Shown here one piece after another: positions 57,966 through 64,000 of a stretch of 64,000 nt of DNA; positions within the stretch are counted from its first letter, which is position 1; the number at the start of each line of letters is the position of its first letter. Origin of the DNA: Deroplatys truncata (Eukaryota; Arthropoda; Insecta; Mantodea; Mantidae). The notes beneath the pieces were generated by a model that ran no database searches, was not told the origin of the DNA, and saw only the letters and a list, made by a program, of their open reading frames with translations. The translations under genes and the position numbers were made by a program. The stretch lies in the NCBI GenBank assembly GCA_030765065.1, contig CM060988.1:200258565-200322564 (forward strand). The letters run 5' to 3'.

Positions 57966-59502
57966 ATAATAATGTCTTCATAATTACTTTGCATAATACC
58001 TTATGTAATCGCAACTTAAGTGGAATCACACAGGATGGTTTCATTGACAAATTCAGGAAACTCCAAGTGTATTACCCAAAATAGCGCGGAAAACATTTTT
58101 ACATACATTGTCTTTTTTACGTGAAAGAAAAAAGATCATAACCCTCATCGTAACAACAAACTCCTGATTGCGCATTTTGTCTGCAAACTGCAAAGTACAA
58201 ACGGGGGACGGTTCATAAAAGAATTGTGAGTGAAAATAGGCGGCAGTCAAGCGGACGATTCATGATTGAATCGTGCAACGTGCAGTGTGTTAGACCAGCA
58301 GGCAAGCGGACGATTCATGAACGAATCGTGCACCACAGAACACCTAAGTCGTGCACTAAGGCAGGCGAGCAGACAAGGGTACGATTCATGAACGAATCGT
58401 GGTGGACACGATACATGATTGAATCGTGCAGTAGGGTAGACCAGCAAACAAGGGGACGATTCATGAATCGTGAACGAATCGTATGAATCGATTACTGCAA
58501 AAGAATCGCTCGACCCAACCCTAGTACTGAATGAATTGTTCAGGTTGAAAGAATCGTTAGAATTATAATTCGAATTGGTAGACCAACACGATTCTTAAGA
58601 TGGTGAGAATACCGAATTCTGCCGTGAAAGATCAATTCTTCCAAACAATAAACTGTAGCGCAGTAAAATAAGTCGTAAACATTGCCGACGAATGAACGGA
58701 GAGTCAAGAACGAGTACGTCGTATAAACAATAGAAGTAATTTTCAGTATTTTACTGAGAGATCTAATATACACAGTACCAAAACATATACGAAATTGAGG
58801 AAAAATAGGAAAGTTTAGAATTCTTTGTATGAAGAAAATTTTGATTATCAAAATATTAAAAAGTTTAAAATGATATAATTTAAAAGCATTAATTTATATA
58901 TTATAATCTATATTAAAAGTATAGGAACATGCATCGATACAACTGAGCGTACTCTCATGCATAAAAGATTCCTCGAATTTGATGAAATTAAATAGATATA
59001 ATATTCTTGCACTAGCAGGATCTTATCTCAACGATAAATAATAATAATAATAATAATTAATAATTAATAATGTGTATAATAACTTTACATAATAGCGCCA
59101 TGTAACTTAAATGGAATCACATAGGATGAGTATTATTGACAATTCAGGAAACTCCAAGTGTATTCCCCAGAACAATGTGGAAAGCGCTTTTACATACATT
59201 GCTTTTTTTATGCCAAAGAAAGATCCTAACCTCCACCGTAACAACAGTCGTCATTGCGTATTTTCGCTGCAAACGAATCATGCACTAGGCAGACCAGAGG
59301 ACAGTAGGCAAGAGGACGATTCATGAACCGTGAACGAATCGCACGAATCGATTGCCGCAAAAGAATCGCTTTACCCAGCCCTATCAAACAGGAATACTGC
59401 AAAATTTCAGATTTATTAACTGGCGAAACATTTGTTAACCGAATAATGGATCATCTATACATCGTTTCTGCTCTGAACTAATCAGTCATGTAATTCCACA
59501 AC

Positions 59503-59905
59503 TTACCGAGCGAGATCCTCCCGTGTGAGGCTCGCATTCGGGAGGTCCCGGGTTCGATTCCCATGATCCACCCTGACAATCAGTTTTTCGTGGTTTTCCC
59601 TGGTTGGCACAAGCGAATGCTGGAGTGGTGTATTCTACCACGGATTTCCTCTCTCTCTCTCTCTCTCCATTCCCCTCCATGTTTCAGATTGATTCCGGGA
59701 CTGCGGTTCGATTAGTGTCGGGCAGCTGGCGCAGAGGCTTCAAAACTGGAACTTCTTCTCGGCCCTGCTAGAGGGAATCTTATCGAGCCTCCGAGTGACC
59801 CTTCCGTGGCCGGGTAGTCAATCCTGAAACTATTAGGAAACTGCTGCGCATCTCTGCAGCCCAAACATTTTCTGCGGTTCCCTAACCTTATCCGTCCCTC
59901 CCAGG
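59503..59905 (+). mobile_element. tRNA-derived SINE-like sequence, family C, GC-rich
   Basis: ACCGAGCGAGATCCTCCCGT, then B-box GGGTTCGATTCCC, then GTTTTTCGTGGTTTTCCCTG and GCGAATGCTGG. This layout (CGAGCGAG head, cGTGGTTTTCC body) is known from SINEs of orthopteroid and related insects. It continues with a CT-repeat (59648-59668) and a GC-rich stretch of unknown origin to about 59905. The base composition contrasts strongly with the neighbours. Confidence 0.55.
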
Positions 59906-60779
59906 AGTGTATGCACAAAAGATCGATTGGGGGGGTCGAGGTGCTCTTTCGTCAATTTGTCATAATCATTGTCAATCCCACAACTTAAGTTTTTCTGCAT
60001 ACCTCCCCCCTTTATGCATGCAATTTAATATCGCACAACAAGGTGGTCTATGCATGCGATGTGTAGCACTGTGTATTGTTGGGGAATCAGTTCTACCAGG
60101 CCTTTCCACATTTGGTTTGACAGCTACAATGGACCCCTGTGTGTTGTAGTGTTGCTACGAACTCTTAACTCAGAAAATATCTGATGTGCTACATCCACAT
60201 AACTTTCTCTGCCTTCATCGTTTATTGGTGGGTATACAAATTATTCTTATGAAGGTTTCCTAACTACTCCATTTTAATCGAGATAAACCTTTACAGAAAC
60301 AGCTACATTACACATTTCGTTATAGACACAAAGAGAACAGCGATAGTCAAATGTTTAATAACTGGACGCTATATGCTGGCCTTAAAATTCCTTACTGTTT
60401 CCATGACATCGCGAGAAACAAAATGTTGAAAGGGTCTTAAGAGAACATCCAAGAAATGAACAATTCAAACCCTTAATAAAGGATATCTCAGAAATGGGCT
60501 AGTCAAAAAAAAAAAAAAAAAAAGGATTTTAAGCCTCTGATGGTAACAGGGGTGATGTGTCGGAGTGAAGCGACAGTTTGCTTCTTCTGTAAATTTATAC
60601 AATGGTTTTACTTTTCTGCCATGCCTATTCCTTTGCCATTGAAGCATAAATCAGTTACTGGTCAGTTGTAGTGTTTATTAGTTGCCTTTGCAACACACAG
60701 GATTGAACAATCCTTGGTGTTAAATGTCATCCTATTACTGTGTGTGTAGTTGAAATTTATATACCTGCTAGCTTTTCAA
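59906..60779. other. unannotated
   Basis: Includes an 80-codon frame at 59907-60149 (+) without recognisable domain and an A20 run at about 60506-60525. Nothing else recognised. Confidence 0.3.
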
Positions 60780-62145
60780 GGATGGAATCTAAAAACATCA
60801 ATGACCCAAGGTTTGAGGACTTTGTGAAAAGTTTTTTGAAGATGATGATGATAGCAGTGAACATGACTTATTTTGAAGTGAAGAAGACAATTTAGAAATA
60901 GCGTCTGAACATAATTCTGAGATTGAAACTGCAACTTCAGATGATGCTGATGAGGAGGAGGGGGAGCAGGCATCACCAACAAACACTGTTAAAGGTAAGA
61001 ATGGATTTTTATGGTCTAAAGAACTGCCTAAGAAAAGTAAAACTCAAAGTCGAAACATTGTGAAAATTCCTAAAGCTGTTAGCTTTGCTCAGAACATAAA
61101 TTTGGAGCTAGATGACCTCAGAATACTATTAGATGGAAGTACTGTTCAGATGATTGTAGCTCTTACAAATGAGACAATCCAAACAAAAAGATGCAACCAG
61201 AGGTTTGTTGATGGTACAGACAGGGAAGAAATACATGCACTAATAGGATTACTTTATGTCAGATAGCGCAAAAGTTGGTCACCTCAACACTGAAGAAACG
61301 TGGTTTGGCTCATCAGTGTACAAATGTGTTATCACTCAAATGAGGTTCAAATTTTTGCTAAATCGACTCAGATTAGAAAAGACAAAAAGAAATAGGGAAA
61401 ATAAGTTTTCAGCAATCCATGAGCTCTGGATGTTGCCACTCAAGTTACTCTCCTCATATGTATGTTACAATTGACAATCAGCTTTTAGGAGTTTGTGGCA
61501 AATGCCGTTTCTGTGTTTACATTGCCTCAAAACCAGATAAATATGGCATCAAAATAATTACAATGTGTGATGCCAGAACATATGACAGTCTGTCAACATA
61601 TATGTGAAAGTTTGGTTTGCAACAATTCATGGTAGAGATAGAAACATCACTTGTGACAACGGTTGCATCTATACCTTTGGCTGATAATATTTGCTATGAG
61701 GAGGAAAACTAAGGCAGAAATTCCACCAAGTTTTCTACCCTAGAGAAGCAAGAAAGTGCTATCTTCACAATTTGTTTTTCACCAGAAAAAAAGGACTCAT
61801 GTCCTTCACTCCTAAAAAGGAGAAATCTGTAGTACTTTTGTCTACTATGCTCTGTGCTCCTGATGTTAATCAGACCACACAAAAAAAAAAAAAACATAAA
61901 TCACAGAATTCTATAATAACAAAGGAGGCATAGATGTGTTCAACAAAATGGTACATGTATGCTCTGTTTTAACGAGCAGACAGCACTGGCCACTTCGCCT
62001 GTTTTATGAAATTTTGGACCAGGCAACCAAAAATGCTTTCATTTTTTCCTAGTAAAACACAGCAGAAGATGGAAAGCAAAAAATTTCTGAAGAATTTTGG
62101 ATTTCAACTTGCTTCACCGCACATACAATGGCACCTACAGAAAAA
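60780..62145 (+). mobile_element. piggyBac-like transposase relic
   Basis: Acidic N-terminus (ASEHNSEIETATSDDADEEE), a WSKELPKKSKTQSRNIVK linker, REEIHALIGLLYVR, TWFGSSVYKCVITQMRFKFL, MYVTIDNQLLGVCGKCRF followed by SKPDKYGIKI, then NNKGGIDVFNKMVHVCS and LRLFYEILDQATKNAF: the standard piggyBac (PGBD-type) order. The catalytic block MTxDExL is altered to VTIDNQLL. Stops and frameshifts separate the blocks, so it is not a domesticated gene. It ends where the opposite-strand ZNF pseudogene begins. Confidence 0.82.
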
Positions 62146-62149
62146 ACTA

Positions 62150-63307
62150 TCGCACTTGTGGGGCCTTATGCCTTTATGAATCAATCTATCTTTTCAAATC
62201 TTTCAATCCAGTAAAGCACTTCCTACAAGTATCACATTTGTGTGGCCTTATGCCTTCAATAGCCAATGTATGCATTTTCAAATCTTTCAATCCAGTAAAG
62301 CACATCCCACAAGTATCACATTTGTGTGGCCTTATGCCTTCAATAGCCAATGTATGCCTTTTCAAATCTTTCAATCCAGTAAAGCACTTCCCATAAGTAT
62401 CCACATTTGTGTGGCCTTATGCCTTCAATAGCCAATGTATGCATTTTCAAATCTTTCAATCCAGTAAAGCACTTCCCACAAGTATCACATTTGTGTGGCC
62501 TTATGCCTTCAATAGCCAATGTATGCCTTTTCAAATCTTTCAATCCAATAAAGCACTTCCCAAAAGTATCCACATTTGTGTGGCCTTATGCCTTCATTAG
62601 TCAATTTATGCATTTTCAAATCTTTCAACCCAGTAAAACACTTCTCACAATTATCACACTTGTGGTCTTATGGCTTCATGAGTAAGTCTTTTCAAATGTT
62701 TCAACCCAGTAAAACACTTCACAGAAGTATCACACTCATGTGGTCTTACGCCTTCATGAATGAATTTATGTCTTTTCAGTCGTAACAACTCTGCAAAATA
62801 CTTTCCACAAGTATCACACTTGTATGGCATTATGCCTTCATGAATCAATTTATGCTTTTTCAATTGTGACAACTGAGCAAAACTCTTTTCACAAATATTA
62901 CATTTATGTGACTTTTTGCCTTCATGAATGAACATATGTATTTTCAGATCTGATGGTAAAGTAAATCTCTTCTGACAAATATCACACTTGTACTCACATC
63001 ATGTTGTCTCTAAACAAAACTGACTAGAAACAATGATTTTTCTCATTGAAGTCATGTTCCTGCATAGTATTCTGCTGAATGAAATTATTTTGTTTCAAGC
63101 AAGAAGTTTTGCTGTCCATTTCCCCATCATCATTTTGTTCAGAGTAAACATTTTTCTCTCTTGAAGATATTTCTGGTACAGACATTACCTTACTTATGTA
63201 TTTTTTGACTGCTTCACATTAAGGACTATCGTTTCAATGTTGCATTCTTTCCCAAGTTTTCATCAGAACATAAAAGTGATTTTCCTTTGGATAATGCACC
63301 ATATAGC
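62150..63307 (-). pseudogene. ZNF copy 4, terminal exon pseudogene
   Basis: Starts after an acceptor-like CCAACTTTCAG at 63308 and follows the family layout (SLLCSDENLGKNATL, then a stretch around ECDIC-type fingers), but the frame is broken before the first finger and again several times within the array. 62935-62654 retains three good fingers (SHKCNICEKSFAQLSQLKKH and the two after) and one damaged. Further on the units read CGKCFTGLKDLKMHTLAIEG, in which the second zinc-binding His is replaced by Ile. First exons, if any, would lie beyond the right edge of the window. Confidence 0.85.
62201..62622 (-). repeat. 84/85-bp tandem repeat of a His-less finger (5 units)
   Basis: Units 62201-62284, 62285-62368, 62369-62453, 62454-62537 and 62538-62622, nearly identical to each other. 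Units 3 and 5 share an extra C (AGTATCCACATTTG). GCATTTTC and GCCTTTTC alternate between units, giving a two-unit (169-base) higher-order period. Confidence 0.95.
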
Positions 63308-64000
63308 CTGAAAGTTGGAGGGAATATCATCAATAATTTATTATTACAAGGCATTAACAAAACAACATGTTTACACGTAAATTATCTGTTGTATCAGCTC
63401 AGTGAATAATAGTCACAAATTTCTAATTTTACATAAGTATATTATGCAGTTTATTATAATCAAAACACTAATTGTAATTTGGCAGATTACTGTTAGCATA
63501 ACTAGCAAAGGAGCTTTTTAAATGAGTTTTTAAAACCATGTTTTAATATCAACACATGCTAACACCTTAAATTAACAACAGTTATGGAAGTTTACTGGTT
63601 TGTCAACAGAACTAGGTGATCACATAAAGAAAAGATCTTGTACACAAAACCCCTTTTCATTTTAAAAGGGAATTAAATGAAATTCCATGGAATGAATAAT
63701 ATAAATATGCACTTTCCTAACAATCCTTTCCAATGAGACAATATTTTCTTTCTTATATCCATGAAGGAGGTCAGTTAGCTCTTTTATCACAATGCAAGTT
63801 TACTGCATAATGTGAAGGTAAAAAAATTGCACACTTTAACTGAGTTAACAGCAAATAATTCTCAAGCCTGAAAAAAATGTGAATGATACAGAGTTATTTC
63901 AGAAACAGCAAATGCTACAAGAGGTTTTTCATACAAACCCTATTCAGAATATATAATCCTTTCTTTCCCTCACTGAGTGCAGTATTGCATACTTAACATA
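63308..64000 (-). other. upstream intron-like sequence of ZNF copy 4
   Basis: Aligns with 25634-26270 (AATATCATCAATAATT, TTATAATCAAAACACTA, GATTACTGTTAGCATAACTAG, CTACAAGAGGTTTTT). No gene. Confidence 0.65.

Larger units (their letters stand above)
56440..58523. mobile_element. inner hAT-like element with 8-bp target-site duplication
   Basis: GTACTGAA occurs at 56432-56439 and 58524-58531. The ends are TAGACATGGGGCGATTC and (read inward) TAGGGTTGGGTCGAGCGATT. Eight-base duplications and TAG-GG-TGGG ends are hAT hallmarks. The subterminal regions are packed with GAATCGT/ACGATTC motifs (56450-56700 and 58250-58500). No transposase is encoded. It carries an extra segment (57548-57970) not found in the outer copy. 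Confidence 0.8.
56310..59383. mobile_element. outer hAT-like element, interrupted by a relative
   Basis: The right end ...TTTACCCAGCCCTA at 59383 reads inward as TAGGGCTGGGTAAAGCGATT, a typical hAT terminus. The internal sequence 58532-59383 is homologous to 56880-57470 plus 57970-58523 of the inserted copy. Its left portion ends at 56431 and resumes at 58524/58532. The left terminus is not clearly seen. It is non-coding, thus non-autonomous. Confidence 0.6.
53754..59460 (+). mobile_element. Tigger/pogo-like fossil with many insertions (limits tentative)
   Basis: The left end CAGTAGAGCATTGATTATCT after TA resembles Tigger terminal repeats. At about 59410-59460 a sequence that reads inward as GTATAGATGATCCATTATTC then GGTTAACAAATG could be the right end. 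About 53860-54130 carries transposase C-terminal pieces: LMDDEIIACVINNQN and CLEIAMKWL followed by QQEGCAAD. The interval between holds Penelope and hAT sequence, which would be later insertions. The catalytic core is not visible. The two ends may not belong to one element. Confidence 0.4.

Noticed and set aside
60780-62145. Domesticated piggyBac gene
   Set aside because: Frames are broken between every conserved block and the catalytic motif is altered.
1-64000. LTR retrotransposon or retrovirus
   Set aside because: No paired long terminal repeats, primer-binding site or gag/pol/integrase motifs were recognised.

Overview
This is a 64 kb window of AT-rich animal nuclear DNA: three-exon C2H2 zinc-finger (ZNF) genes with long introns, and between them a very dense and varied set of transposable elements (TEs). 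There are no operons and no prokaryote-type features. The mixture of mariner, Tc1-like, piggyBac, hAT, Tigger and Harbinger DNA transposons, Penelope-like elements, several LINE clades and two or three tRNA-derived SINE families, plus the style of the ZNF proteins (acidic IKEE-rich N-terminus, long finger array joined by EG-x-K-P linkers), points to an arthropod, most likely an insect with a large genome. I cannot name the species.

The backbone is a ZNF gene family duplicated within the window. Gene 1 (+) has coding exons at 5355-5837, 8178-8218 and 12685-14236. Gene 2 (-) is its inverted duplicate, with exons at 51354-51007, 46630-46590 (the same 41-nt length as gene 1 exon 2) and 33919-32677. 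Both reading frames stay open across the predicted splices, giving about 691 and 543 residues. Intron sequence around these exons also aligns between the two genes in inverted orientation. A third terminal ZNF exon (25633-24808, -) lies downstream of gene 2 with no first exons of its own, so it may be an alternative last exon or an orphan. A fourth copy (63307-62150, -) is a pseudogene in which fingers lacking the second zinc-binding histidine were amplified as an 84/85-bp tandem repeat.

Layout: 0-5 kb holds a Harbinger fragment and repeats. 5-15.5 kb is gene 1, with SINE, LINE and tandem-duplication insertions in its introns. 16-23.5 kb holds a Polinton-like polymerase fossil, a LINE with a SINE nested in it, and an RTE-type LINE tail. 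24-34 kb holds ZNF copy 3, a 57-60-bp minisatellite interrupted by a LINE, a hAT element and the last exon of gene 2. 35-46 kb holds piggyBac, mariner, Penelope and LINE remnants, a palindromic Tc1/mariner element inserted in a SINE, and a 981-bp element with inverted tRNA-like modules. 46-51.5 kb is the 5' half of gene 2. 51.5-60 kb holds a mariner, a Tigger fossil and a hAT element inserted into its own relative. 60.8-63.3 kb holds a piggyBac relic abutting the ZNF pseudogene.

The ZNF genes probably encode nuclear DNA-binding regulators. How their products interact cannot be read from the sequence. The most unusual structures are the TIR element carrying two inverted tRNA-like modules, the foldback Tc1/mariner element inside a SINE, the self-nested hAT element and the His-less finger array. 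All assignments come from reading the sequence by eye; no database search was run.
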